From Roseospira goensis (GTDB taxonomy: Bacteria > Pseudomonadota > Alphaproteobacteria > Rhodospirillales > Rhodospirillaceae): a stretch of 64,000 bases of DNA. This document shows positions 44,914 to 52,703 of this stretch, piece by piece. A model generated the notes under the pieces. That model had not been told where the DNA came from and did not search any database. It saw only the letters and a list, made by a program, of their open reading frames with translations. Within the stretch, counting starts at the first letter, position 1, and the number at the start of each line of letters is the position of its first letter. The stretch covers positions 1 to 64,000 of the forward strand of contig NZ_JACIGI010000003.1 in assembly GCF_014197795.1 (NCBI RefSeq). The letters run 5' to 3'. Made by a program: the position numbers and the translations under genes.

Positions 44914-45726
44914 ATGACCACCCCTCTGCGCGTCACCATCCTCGGCTGCGGGGCCGCGCCGGGCGTTCCCAGCATCGCCACCGGCTGGGGCCGCTGCGAC
45001 CCCGCCAATCCCCGCAACCGACGCCGCCGCGCGTCGATCCTGGTATCGCCGGCCGGGCCGGGCGACACCCCGGCGCCGGCGCCGATCCTGGTCGACACGG
45101 CGCCGGACTTGCGCGACCAGTTGCTGGATGCCGGAACGAACGCCCTGTCCGCAGTCCTCTATACCCACGCCCATGCCGACCATCTGCACGGTCTCGACGA
45201 CCTGCGCGAGGTCAACCGGGCCATGGGCGGTCCGCTGGACGTCTACGCCGACGCCGAGACCCTGGCGGTGTTGGAGAAACGCTTCCACTACGCCATCACG
45301 CCGCAGCCGGAGGGGGTCCGCTGGATCTTCAAGCCGCTGCTGGTGCCGCATCGGATCGACGGGCCGTTCGAGGTCGCCGGGCTACCGATCACGCCGTTCG
45401 CCCAGGATCACAAGGTCATGACCACGCTGGGCTTCCGGTTCGGCGACGGCTTCGCCTACAGCACCGACGTGGTCCATCTCGATGACGACGCGTTCGCGGC
45501 CCTCGCGGGCGTCGATACCTGGGTGGTGGGCTGTATCGGCTGGGAGCCGCATCCGACCCATGCCCATGTGGAGCGCGTGCTGGAGTGGGCGAACCGGGTC
45601 GGACCGCGCCGCCTTGTGCTGACGCATTTGGGGCTGGGTCTGGACTACGACGCCCTGGTGCGGGTGCTGCCGGCCGGTGCCGAGCCGGCCTATGACGGCA
45701 TGGTGCTGGAGGTCCCGTCGGCCTGA
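44914..45726 (+). CDS. MBL-fold metallohydrolase (PhnP-like)
   Basis: A 270-residue metallo-beta-lactamase-fold hydrolase. The metal motif is LYTHAHADHLHGLDDLREVN, with ILVDTAPDLRDQLLDAG before it, ITPFAQDHKVMTTLGFRFGD, AYSTDVVHLDD and LVLTHLGLGLDYDAL after it. The family is close to PhnP cyclic phosphodiesterases, but this position after tatD is a general housekeeping context. A link to the phn genes 340 bases downstream should not be assumed. Confidence 0.9.
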   Translation: MTTPLRVTILGCGAAPGVPSIATGWGRCDPANPRNRRRRASILVSPAGPGDTPAPAPILVDTAPDLRDQLLDAGTNALSAVLYTHAHADHLHGLDDLREVNRAMGGPLDVYADAETLAVLEKRFHYAITPQPEGVRWIFKPLLVPHRIDGPFEVAGLPITPFAQDHKVMTTLGFRFGDGFAYSTDVVHLDDDAFAALAGVDTWVVGCIGWEPHPTHAHVERVLEWANRVGPRRLVLTHLGLGLDYDALVRVLPAGAEPAYDGMVLEVPSA

Positions 45727-46065
45727 CGGCCCGGCCCATCCACCCCACCGTCGCGCTCGATATCGTTCTATTCATAATATACATTATGCGACAAATAGAC
45801 CGACGGCGCCCTGGAAAACCTTGATCCGCAACGACGGTCTTAGCGGCCGACAACCGCGGGATCGGTGACGCAACGAAACGAGCGGCTGTCGGCTGTAACG
45901 CGGTTTCACCGAACCTTTTCACCGAACCTTGATTTGCACCATGCCGGCGCGCCGCTACCCTCTGCCCGGCGCTGGAATGCCGGTTGGCTGCAAGGCCCGA
46001 CCGCGGCCGCGCCCCACCCCGCCCCCATCCCGATTCCCATCCGTATCCGAGGAGAGTTTCGCGGC
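45727..46065. promoter_or_regulatory. AT-rich intergenic region with 13-bp direct repeat and candidate phnX promoter
   Basis: This 339-base gap has no convincing gene. It holds an AT-rich patch with the inverted repeat CATAAT/ATTATG (45773-45778, 45783-45788). An exact tandem repeat TTCACCGAACCTT lies at 45905-45917 and 45918-45930. TTGCAC (45934-45939) and TACCCT (45956-45961), spaced 16 bases, form a possible promoter for phnX. The tandem repeat abuts this -35 box, a normal place for an activator site. The repeats are seen directly; the promoter is tentative. Confidence 0.45.
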
Positions 46066-46905
46066 ATGACCGCATCGTTCGTCTATCGTCGCAGTTACCG
46101 CGGGCCGGTCGTGGCCTGCGTGTTCGATTGGGCCGGCACCATGGTCGATCACGGCAGCCTCGCCCCCACGAGCGCGTTTCGGGAGGCCTTTGCGGCCTTC
46201 GGGGTCGCGATCAGCGAAGCCGAGGCCCGCGGACCCATGGGCCGTGCGAAACTGGACCATGTGCGCGACATCGGCGCCCTGCCGGCGGTGGCCGAACGCT
46301 GGCAGGCAGCCCGGGGCCGCCCGTTCGACGAAAACGAGGTCCAGGCGGTGTACGCCGATTTCATCCCGCGCCAGGTCGCCACCGCCGGGGCCCATGCCGA
46401 TCTGATCCCGGGCGCGGCCGACGCCGCGGCCGCCCTGCGCGCCCGCGGCGTCCGCATCGGGGCCACCACCGGCTATACGCGCGCGATCATGGCCGCCGTG
46501 GCCCCCCGCGCCGAGGCGCAAGGCTATGCGCCCGATGTGACCGTTTGCGCCGACGACATCGCCGGACGGGGCCGGCCCGCGCCTGGTCTGCTGTTCCAGG
46601 CCATGACCGCGCTCGACGCGTGGCCGCCGGCCGCGGTGGTGAAGGTCGGCGATACCGTGGCCGACGTCGAGGAAGGCCTGAACGCCGGCGTCTGGAGCGT
46701 CGCCGTCACCGAGACGGGCAGCGAGATGGGCCTGTCGCTGGCGGAACTGGAGGCTTTGACACCGGAGGACCGGGCCGCCCGTCGGTTGGCGGCGGCCGAC
46801 CGCCTGACCCGGGCCGGCGCCCATTTCACTATTCCCGGCGTGGCCGACCTGCCGGAGGTTATCGACGCCGTCGAGGCGCATCTGGCCCGCGGAGAAACGC
46901 CATGA
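46066..46905 (+). CDS. phnX: Phosphonoacetaldehyde hydrolase PhnX
   Basis: A 279-residue HAD-type phosphonatase that splits phosphonoacetaldehyde into acetaldehyde and phosphate. The nucleophile is Asp21 in VFDWAGTMVDHGSLAPTSAF. The Schiff-base lysine is Lys62 in ARGPMGRAKLDHVRDIG. Further matches are GARTT-like GATTGYTRAIM, ADDIAGRGRPAPGLLFQAMT and KVGDTVADVEEGLNAGVWSV. GAGGAGAG precedes the ATG. The stop overlaps the start of the following FAD enzyme, so the two probably act together. The N-terminal extension of about ten residues is slightly long. Confidence 0.92.
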   Translation: MTASFVYRRSYRGPVVACVFDWAGTMVDHGSLAPTSAFREAFAAFGVAISEAEARGPMGRAKLDHVRDIGALPAVAERWQAARGRPFDENEVQAVYADFIPRQVATAGAHADLIPGAADAAAALRARGVRIGATTGYTRAIMAAVAPRAEAQGYAPDVTVCADDIAGRGRPAPGLLFQAMTALDAWPPAAVVKVGDTVADVEEGLNAGVWSVAVTETGSEMGLSLAELEALTPEDRAARRLAAADRLTRAGAHFTIPGVADLPEVIDAVEAHLARGETP

Positions 46906-48143
46906 GTGGTGCGGTCGTGCCGTCCACGGCGGACGTGGTGGTCATCGGCGGCGGCATCTGGGGATCGGCCACCGCCGAGGCCCTGTGCCGGTACCACGGT
47001 GCCGACGTTGTGGTGCTGGAGCGCGAGAGCCTGTCCGCCGCCACCACCAGCCGCGGCGCGGCCCTGATGCCGCGCGCCCGCTCGACCGCCACCCTGCGGG
47101 CCATGGTCTGCGAGACCTATGCCGCCATCGAGAGCCTGGAGGCGCAGCTTGGCGAGGACCTGCAACTCCATCGGGTCGGCGCGCTCCATATCGCGACATC
47201 GGAGGCCACGCGGGCGACCCAGGACGCCCAGGTGACGGCGGCGCGGGCCGAGGGGGACCGGGTCGAGCATCCGGATTCCGACACGGTGGCCGCGATGGTG
47301 CCGTGGCTGAGGCCCGATGCCGACCGGGCCTATGCCTTCTTTCCCGACGACGGCTTCATTGACCCTTACAAGCTCGGCATGGCCTATGCCCAGGCGGCCC
47401 GACGGCATGGCGCCACCCTGTGCCAGGGTGTGGAGGTCACCGGCATCCTGCGCGCGGGGCGCCGGGTGGTCGGCGTCGAGACCACCGCCGGGCGCATCGC
47501 CTGCGCCACCGTGGTGTGCGCCGCCGGTCCCTGGTCGGCGCTGGTCGGCCTGTGGTCCGGCGCCCGCCTGCCGCTGGCCCCGGTGCGGAGCCATTACTGG
47601 ATCACCGCGCCGAACGAGACCCTGTTCCCGCGCGACCAGGTGATGGTGTTCGCGCCCGACGGCCGGTTCTACGCCCGCCCCGAGGTCGGCGGCCTGCTGT
47701 ACGGCTTCCGTGACCGGGTGTGCGTGGCCGCGGATCCACGCGACTACCCACCGGACCCGTCCGGTTTCGCGTTCGGCCACGATGATGCCGGCTGGGAGTC
47801 GCTCAACGACGCCCTGAAGGGCTTCCGGTCGTTCTGGGACGGCCTCGGCGACGTGCCGGTGGCGCATTATATTGCCGCCGCGTCGGCCTATACCCCGGAC
47901 GGGCAGTTCGTCATCGGGCCTTGGCCGGAGATCGAGGGCTTCGTGGCCGTCACCGGCTGTTCCGGCGCCGGCATCGCCACCAGCGGCGGTGTCGGCCGCG
48001 CGGCCGCAGCGTTGGCGGTGGGCGCGGAACCGCCCTGGGACCTGTCGGCCTTCCGGCCCGACCGCTTCGGGGCCGTCGACCCGCTCGATCGGGCCTTCCT
48101 GGATCGCTGCGCCGCCGCGCGCGCCAATAAGCGGTCCGGATAG
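46902..48143 (+). CDS. FAD-dependent oxidoreductase (DAO family), phosphonate-linked
   Basis: A 413-residue flavoenzyme of the D-amino-acid/glycine oxidase superfamily. The FAD-binding site is VVVIGGGIWGSATAEAL with the acidic VVVLERESLSAATTSRGAAL, and the C-terminal return is GFVAVTGCSGAGIATSGGVG. It is translationally coupled to phnX. Related enzymes in phosphonate clusters (the TIGR03364/HpnW and Pbf types, as I recall them) oxidise aminoethylphosphonate or its N-alkyl or hydroxy forms to phosphonoacetaldehyde. I infer that role here because no phnW is present. The exact substrate is not readable from sequence. Confidence 0.75.
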   Translation: MSGAVVPSTADVVVIGGGIWGSATAEALCRYHGADVVVLERESLSAATTSRGAALMPRARSTATLRAMVCETYAAIESLEAQLGEDLQLHRVGALHIATSEATRATQDAQVTAARAEGDRVEHPDSDTVAAMVPWLRPDADRAYAFFPDDGFIDPYKLGMAYAQAARRHGATLCQGVEVTGILRAGRRVVGVETTAGRIACATVVCAAGPWSALVGLWSGARLPLAPVRSHYWITAPNETLFPRDQVMVFAPDGRFYARPEVGGLLYGFRDRVCVAADPRDYPPDPSGFAFGHDDAGWESLNDALKGFRSFWDGLGDVPVAHYIAAASAYTPDGQFVIGPWPEIEGFVAVTGCSGAGIATSGGVGRAAAALAVGAEPPWDLSAFRPDRFGAVDPLDRAFLDRCAAARANKRSG

Positions 48144-48289
48144 GCGACGCGGCGGCGGCCGCCTGCCCGACCCCTGGCCCGCCGGGTGCCCGGCGCGCTA
48201 CACTCGCGCGCGAGGGCGGGGGCGTCGCAGTGACCCAGAACGGTCATTTGCCCCCACGACCGCGACGCTCCTAGAGAGGGGGGTTCTCC

Positions 48290-48308
48290 GCCCCTCGACC
48301 GGAGGGGC
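48290..48308 (+). promoter_or_regulatory. Hairpin overlapping the sulfotransferase ribosome site
   Basis: GCCCCTC (48290-48296) and GAGGGGC (48302-48308) form a seven-base GC stem with a five-base loop. The right arm contains the GGAGGGG that is the only ribosome-site candidate for the sulfotransferase gene. If formed in mRNA it would hinder initiation. The pairing is seen directly; a regulatory role is inference. Confidence 0.35.
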
Positions 48309-48318
48309 ACGACCCGCT

Positions 48319-49596
48319 ATGACCCGTGCGAGGTTGCGTGTGCTCGGTTTGATGGCTGACAGCCTGACGCGTTATGGCGCCGTGGTGCGGGCCGCCCTGC
48401 GTGCGCCCGCCGGGCGGCGCTGGCCGTCCGCGCGGCGAGTGGTGGTGATGCTCGGCTTCCTGCCCCTGTTCACCCTGGTGCAGGTCGGCCACTGGGTCGC
48501 TCTGCTGCTGGACGAGGTGCTGTTCCCGGGGTACCGCCGCGTCCCGGTGCGGGCGCCGCTGTTCGTGCTCGGCGTGCCGCGCAGCGGGACCACGTTGCTG
48601 CATCGGGTGCTGTCCCGGGATCCCAACCTGACCACCTTCCGGACCTGGGAATGCCTGCTGGCCCCGTCGATCACCCAGCGCATGGTGATTCGGGGGCTGG
48701 CCCGCGTCGACCGAGCGGTCGGCCGTCCCTGCGGCCGCTTGCTGGCCGCGCTCGAACGGGGCGTGTTCGGCACCTTGGACGATGTCCACGCCATGGACCT
48801 GTCGGCCCCCGAGGAGGACTACCTCGCGCTGCTGCCGGCCATGGCCTGTTTCATCCTGGTGGTGCCCTTCCCCGCTGCCGCGCCGCTGTGGCGCCTGGGC
48901 ACCGCGGACCGCGACATGCCGGCGGGCGAACGCGACCGCTTGATGGCCTTCTATCGGGGTCTGCTGCAACGGCATCTCTACGTGCACGGCGCGGACCGGC
49001 GCCTGCTGTCGAAGAACGCGGCGTTTGCCGGGCTGGCCGGGAGTCTGGCCACCACCTTCCCCGACGGCATGTTCATCCGCTGCGACCGCGACGCGCGGGC
49101 GGTGGTGCCGTCGCAGCTCTCCGCGATCCAGGGCGGTGTTCGGCTGTTCGCGAGCGACCCGGAGAACCAGGTGTTCACGCCGCGCATGACCGAACTGCTG
49201 CGGTTCTACTACGCCAACCTGGCACGCACCCTGCCGGCCGGCGGCGGCCCCCGCCACGTCACCCTGGACATGAACAGCCTGAAGGAAGACCTGGCGGGAA
49301 CGGTGCAGGGCGTCTACCGCACGCTCGACTTGCCCCTGGATCCGACCTTCGCGGACGCCCTGGCCGAAGAGGCCGCGGCGGCGCGGGCCTACCGCTCGCG
49401 TCATCGCTACACGGCCAACGCGTTCGGGTTGGACGAGACGGCCATTGCGGCAACCTTCGCGCCGGTTCAGGATCGTAACGGACCCGCTAGCGGGACTCAG
49501 AGTCCGGACCGCGGGGCCGATGCGCCACATCATCCGACGGGACGCCGCGGGGCCGCGCCCGCCCCGTCGGCGCTCGCGGGACAGCAGGGATCGTGA
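48319..49596 (+). CDS. Sulfotransferase family protein
   Basis: A 425-residue PAPS-dependent sulfotransferase of the Sulfotransfer_3 type. The 5-prime phosphosulfate-binding loop is LFVLGVPRSGTTLLHRVLSR (PRSGTT at residues 87-92). The 3-prime phosphate region is around MFIRCDRDARAVVPSQLSAI, and VTLDMNSLKEDLAGTVQGVY follows. A hydrophobic segment near residues 42-65 may attach it to the membrane. The last 40 residues are Pro/Gly/Ala-rich and unconserved. It heads a three-gene set with a glycosyltransferase and a DUF2334 deacetylase, suggesting a sulfated glycolipid or glycan as product. Confidence 0.8.
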   Translation: MTRARLRVLGLMADSLTRYGAVVRAALRAPAGRRWPSARRVVVMLGFLPLFTLVQVGHWVALLLDEVLFPGYRRVPVRAPLFVLGVPRSGTTLLHRVLSRDPNLTTFRTWECLLAPSITQRMVIRGLARVDRAVGRPCGRLLAALERGVFGTLDDVHAMDLSAPEEDYLALLPAMACFILVVPFPAAAPLWRLGTADRDMPAGERDRLMAFYRGLLQRHLYVHGADRRLLSKNAAFAGLAGSLATTFPDGMFIRCDRDARAVVPSQLSAIQGGVRLFASDPENQVFTPRMTELLRFYYANLARTLPAGGGPRHVTLDMNSLKEDLAGTVQGVYRTLDLPLDPTFADALAEEAAAARAYRSRHRYTANAFGLDETAIAATFAPVQDRNGPASGTQSPDRGADAPHHPTGRRGAAPAPSALAGQQGS

Positions 49597-49598
49597 CC

Positions 49599-50774
49599 AT
49601 GTCGAACGTATCCTCGCCCCAGGGACCGCCGCGCGCCGATCGCACCGGAGAGCAGGCCGGCGACCGAACCGCCTGGCGGATCGCCGTGATCTCGGACGCG
49701 GTGGCCGAACGCAACGGCGTCGGCGCCTATTACAGCGATCTGGCCGAGCACCTGCGCGACCACGTGGCGGCTGTGGCGGTGCTGGGGCCGGGCGGCGACG
49801 GCAGCCTTGGCAGCGTGGCCCTGCCCCTGCCCGGCGACTCCACGCAGAAGCTGTCCCTCCCCAACCTCGTGACCGTGCGCCGCCGGCTCCTCGACCTGCG
49901 CCCGCATGCCATCGTGGTCCCGACACCGGGCCCCTGGGGCCTGCTGGGGGCGCGCATGGCGGGCAGCCTGGGTGCGGCCCTGGTGGTGGGCTTCCATACG
50001 CACTACGAGCGGCTGGCCGATCTGTACTGGAGCACCACCCTGGGCATGATCCCGCGCTCCTACATGCGCATGGCCAATCGCTTCCTGTTCGACCGCGGCG
50101 CCGTGGTGCTGGCGAACTCCCACGCCATGGCGGATGCGGCCCGCGACCTGGGCGCGGCCAGCGTCGACCTGATGGGCACGCCGATTCCGCGCTCGTTCAT
50201 CGACCCGGCCCCCCTGCCCCTCCCGGACGGCGTGAGCCGGGTGCTGTTCGCGGGTCGGCTGGCCCCGGAGAAGAACGTGCAGGCGGTGGTCGATGCCGCG
50301 CGCGCACTCCCGGACATCGCGTTCACCATCGTCGGCGACGGGCCGATGCGCGCAAGCCTGGAGGATCAGGCCCACGCGCTGCCGAACCTGACGCTTCCGG
50401 GCTGGCTGCCGCGCAGCCACTTGCCGGCGCTGCTGGACGCCACCGACGTGCTGGTGCTGCCGTCGCACGTCGAGTCCCTCGGCACCATCGCCCTGGAGGC
50501 CCTGGCCCGCGGGCGCAACGTGCTGGTGTCGGCCCAATGCGGCATCACGGAATGGCCGATGCTCGACCGCGCCCTATTCCGGATCGGCGACGGCGAGACG
50601 GTCGCCCATGCGCTGGCCCGGGTCGCCAGCCTGGATCCCACCATCCGCCGCCGCAAGGCCGCCCTGGGCGCCGACGGCGCCCGCGAGATGAACGCATGGG
50701 CCATCCAGGGTTGGCTGAACGTCCTGGCCGCCCATGCCACGCCCGACGCCACGCCCGATACCACCGATGCATGA
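49599..50774 (+). CDS. Glycosyltransferase family 4
   Basis: A 391-residue GT-B glycosyltransferase. The N-terminal acceptor domain has VISDAVAERNGVGAYYSDLA and GFHTHYERLADLYWSTTLGM. The C-terminal GT4 donor domain has VLFAGRLAPEKNVQAVVDAA, FTIVGDGPMRASLEDQA, LPGWLPRSHLPALLDATDVL and the ESLGTIALEALARG signature. The pattern resembles lipid-linked mannosyl- or glucosyltransferases. ATG 49599 has AGGGA eight bases upstream. A GTG two codons earlier overlaps the sulfotransferase stop. The end overlaps the deacetylase start by eight bases. Confidence 0.88.
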   Translation: MSNVSSPQGPPRADRTGEQAGDRTAWRIAVISDAVAERNGVGAYYSDLAEHLRDHVAAVAVLGPGGDGSLGSVALPLPGDSTQKLSLPNLVTVRRRLLDLRPHAIVVPTPGPWGLLGARMAGSLGAALVVGFHTHYERLADLYWSTTLGMIPRSYMRMANRFLFDRGAVVLANSHAMADAARDLGAASVDLMGTPIPRSFIDPAPLPLPDGVSRVLFAGRLAPEKNVQAVVDAARALPDIAFTIVGDGPMRASLEDQAHALPNLTLPGWLPRSHLPALLDATDVLVLPSHVESLGTIALEALARGRNVLVSAQCGITEWPMLDRALFRIGDGETVAHALARVASLDPTIRRRKAALGADGAREMNAWAIQGWLNVLAAHATPDATPDTTDA

Positions 50775-51501
50775 CGCGGCCCCAGATCCGGAGCCGACCA
50801 CGACCGGGCGCGTCCCGGCGCCCGTTCTGGTCTCGATCCACGACGTGATGCCGGCCACCCTGCCCCAGGTCGCGACGCTGCTGGATCTGCTCGACCGTGC
50901 CGGCGCCGGACCGGTCGATCTGCTGGTCGTGCCGGGCCTGGACTGGCCGGCGTCCGACCTGGCCACGCTGCGCGACTGGAGCCGTGCCGGGCACCGGCTC
51001 GCCGGGCACGGCTGGCGGCATCGCGCCGACCGCATCCGGGGACCGTGGCACCGGCTGCACAGCCTCTTGATCTCGCGCGACGTGGCGGAGCACCTGGCCC
51101 TCGACGGTGACGGCATCGCCGACCTGATCGCCCGCTGCCACGCCTGGTTTGCCGCCCACGACCTGCCCGCGCCCCGCCTGTACGTCCCGCCGGCCTGGGC
51201 GCTGGGGGCGATCCCGCGGGACCGGCTCGCCACCCTGCCCTTCGCGCGGTACGAGGTCTTCACCGGCCTCATCGACGCCGCGACGGGACGTTGGCGGCCG
51301 GTGCCCATGGTGGGCTTCGAGGCCGATACGGTCGCGCGGGTCTGGCCCGTGCGGCTCTGGAACGCGCTCAATCGCGGCCACGCCCGGGCCTGGCGCACCC
51401 CCCTGCGGATCGCCATCCACCCCCACGACCTGTCGTATCGGCTGGGGGACGACCTGCGCCGCACCATCGCCACCCTGCCCGTCCGGCCGGCCCCGGCGTA
51501 G
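50767..51501 (+). CDS. DUF2334 polysaccharide deacetylase-like protein
   Basis: A 244-residue protein of the DUF2334 branch of carbohydrate-esterase-4-like deacetylases. The signature is VLVSIHDVMPATLPQVATLL, with DLLVVPGLDWPASDL, HRLAGHGWRHRAD and LRIAIHPHDLSYRLG. These place the His/Asp metal ligands. It has no signal peptide, so it probably acts in the cytosol on an intermediate made by the neighbouring glycosyltransferase. Its TAG stop is the first triplet of the palindromic repeat element that follows. Confidence 0.8.
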   Translation: MHDAAPDPEPTTTGRVPAPVLVSIHDVMPATLPQVATLLDLLDRAGAGPVDLLVVPGLDWPASDLATLRDWSRAGHRLAGHGWRHRADRIRGPWHRLHSLLISRDVAEHLALDGDGIADLIARCHAWFAAHDLPAPRLYVPPAWALGAIPRDRLATLPFARYEVFTGLIDAATGRWRPVPMVGFEADTVARVWPVRLWNALNRGHARAWRTPLRIAIHPHDLSYRLGDDLRRTIATLPVRPAPA

Positions 51502-51635
51502 AGCGGAACGCCCGAATACGGACTCGCATGGTGATTTCGAATTCGGGCGTTCCGCTCTGAAACCAACAGATCGCGCCGAGTCACGCTCGAAATCGGCCCC
51601 ACCCCGGTGGTTCCGATTTCGAGCGATCGGCGCTA
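51499..51635 (+). repeat. Palindromic MITE-like element, copy A
   Basis: A 137-base element made of two stem-loops. The first has perfect 18-base arms starting AGAGCGGAACGCCCGAAT (51500-51517, 51541-51558) with a 23-base loop. The second has perfect 13-base arms (51584-51596, 51613-51625). The element begins TAG and ends CTA, with imperfect terminal inverted repeats (TAGAGCGGAAC against TAGCGCCGATC, 8 of 11). It supplies the stop codon of the deacetylase. The same sequence is present in inverted orientation at 62549-62699. No transposase is encoded. Confidence 0.85.
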
Positions 51636-51700
51636 GTGCACTTTCGATCCAGACAAAAGATGCAACCTGCATTCTTTTGTCTGGATCGAAAGTGCACTAG
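51633..51700. repeat. 68-bp near-perfect hairpin element
   Basis: Perfect 28-base arms at 51633-51660 and 51673-51700 flank a 12-base centre that pairs further (TGCA with TGCA) around a single bulged base. The ends read CTAGTGCAC and GTGCACTAG. It abuts copy A of the palindromic element but is absent from copy B, so it is a separate unit. It lies between convergent genes and may act as a terminator or be a small mobile palindrome. Confidence 0.85.
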
Positions 51701-51714
51701 AAACAGTGTTTTGT

Positions 51715-51760
51715 GCAGCGACATTTGCTTTCAAAGGGAATCCCTTGAAAGCGTCGCTGC
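51715..51760. terminator. Hairpin between convergent genes
   Basis: Outer arms GCAGCGAC/GTCGCTGC (51715-51722, 51753-51760) and inner arms GCTTTCAA/TTGAAAGC (51727-51734, 51745-51752) form one long interrupted stem. It lies 24 bases past the stop of the minus-strand transferase gene. Bidirectional termination is inferred from position. Confidence 0.5.
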
Positions 51761-51784
51761 CCTAGGCCGCGGCCGGCGCCGTCC

Positions 51785-52399
51785 TCAGCGGCCCGGGTCG
51801 TACTTGGCGCAGAAGGCCGCGATCTCCAGGTGCCGGAAGTCGTCCAGCGCCGCGCCAAGGGCATCGTGCGACCAGTCCCACCAGCGGATGCGCGCCAGGG
51901 CGGCGGCGATATCCTCCGAAAAGCGGCGACGCACGGGCCGGGCGGGAACACCGGCCACGATGGTGTAGGCCGGCACATCGCGGGAGACCACCGCGCCCGC
52001 GGCCAGCACGGCCCCGTCACCCACGGCCACCCCCGGCAGCACGGTCACGCCGTGCCCGATCCACACGTCGTGCCCGATGGTCACGGGCGATGCCCGCCGC
52101 CAGGCGAAGAACGCCGCCTCCGCCGCCCCCAGGCCGTACTGGTCGGCGCGGTAGGTGACATGGTGCTGGGTGGCCCGCTGCATCGGATGATTGCCCGGAT
52201 TGAGGCGACAGTGGGCGGCGATGGAACAGAACTTCCCGATGGTCGTGTGGTCGGCCTGGCCGTCGTTACAGATGTAGCTGTAGTCGCCCAGCGTGACGCC
52301 GCTCAGGGTGACCCGCGCCTGCACCTCCGTCCATCGGCCCAAGACGCAGTCGTGAAGCCGTGCCGTGGCGTCGACGGTGGGTGTTTCGGACAACGTCAT
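51785..52399 (-). CDS. Hexapeptide-repeat transferase, phosphonate-associated
   Basis: A 204-residue left-handed beta-helix acyltransferase of the TIGR03308 type, found almost only in phosphonate gene clusters. Markers are [60 protein letters not shown] and [20 protein letters not shown], then [20 protein letters not shown]. It probably acetylates or otherwise modifies a phosphonate, but the substrate is not established. AGGAGG lies nine bases before ATG 52399. It is divergent from phnC, sharing a 304-base regulatory region. Confidence 0.87.
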   Translation of the reverse strand: MTLSETPTVDATARLHDCVLGRWTEVQARVTLSGVTLGDYSYICNDGQADHTTIGKFCSIAAHCRLNPGNHPMQRATQHHVTYRADQYGLGAAEAAFFAWRRASPVTIGHDVWIGHGVTVLPGVAVGDGAVLAAGAVVSRDVPAYTIVAGVPARPVRRRFSEDIAAALARIRWWDWSHDALGAALDDFRHLEIAAFCAKYDPGR

Positions 52400-52512
52400 C
52401 GGCGTGGGCCTCCTGTCGGTCTCCATGATGCTCTCCGGCGATACGCGAAGCAAAGGGGCATGAAAAGGCCGGTACTATACGCCGGAATACAGTACGGCAA
52501 GTCGTGGTGGCC

Positions 52513-52530
52513 ATGACAATTGTATGACCG
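52513..52530. promoter_or_regulatory. Pho-box-like PhoB binding site
   Basis: On the minus strand two half-sites, CGGTCAT and TTGTCAT, are separated by four bases. This fits the PhoB consensus CTGTCAT-N4-CTGTCAT with one mismatch per half-site. It lies in the 304-base region between the hexapeptide transferase and phnC, where phosphate control is expected. The rest of that region has a GTACTATA/ATACAGTAC imperfect inverted repeat near 52471-52495 and no gene. Match and spacing are seen directly; PhoB binding is inferred. Confidence 0.6.
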
Positions 52531-52703
52531 ACGCGTTACACGACGGTTTCACGTTCGTGTCGGGAGCATGAAGTTACGGTCACGCCTTCTGCCCAGTCTT
52601 TATTTTCAGAGGCGCCTTGCTAGTCTCGCGGCGGTCGGGAGGCGTCGGGTTCGCGCCGCTCCTCGACTGCTCGCCCGCGACCCGGACAGACTCGAGGACA
52701 GGC

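Noticed and set aside
44914-45726. The MBL-fold gene as PhnP of the phosphonate pathway
   Set aside because: Its motifs fit PhnP-like proteins, but it belongs to the conserved holB-metG-tatD-MBL series and no C-P lyase genes are present. It is more likely housekeeping.
45786-45824. A 12-codon open frame starting in the AT-rich patch, as a possible leader peptide
   Set aside because: It has no ribosome site, no terminator-like structure after it and no residue bias that would suggest attenuation.
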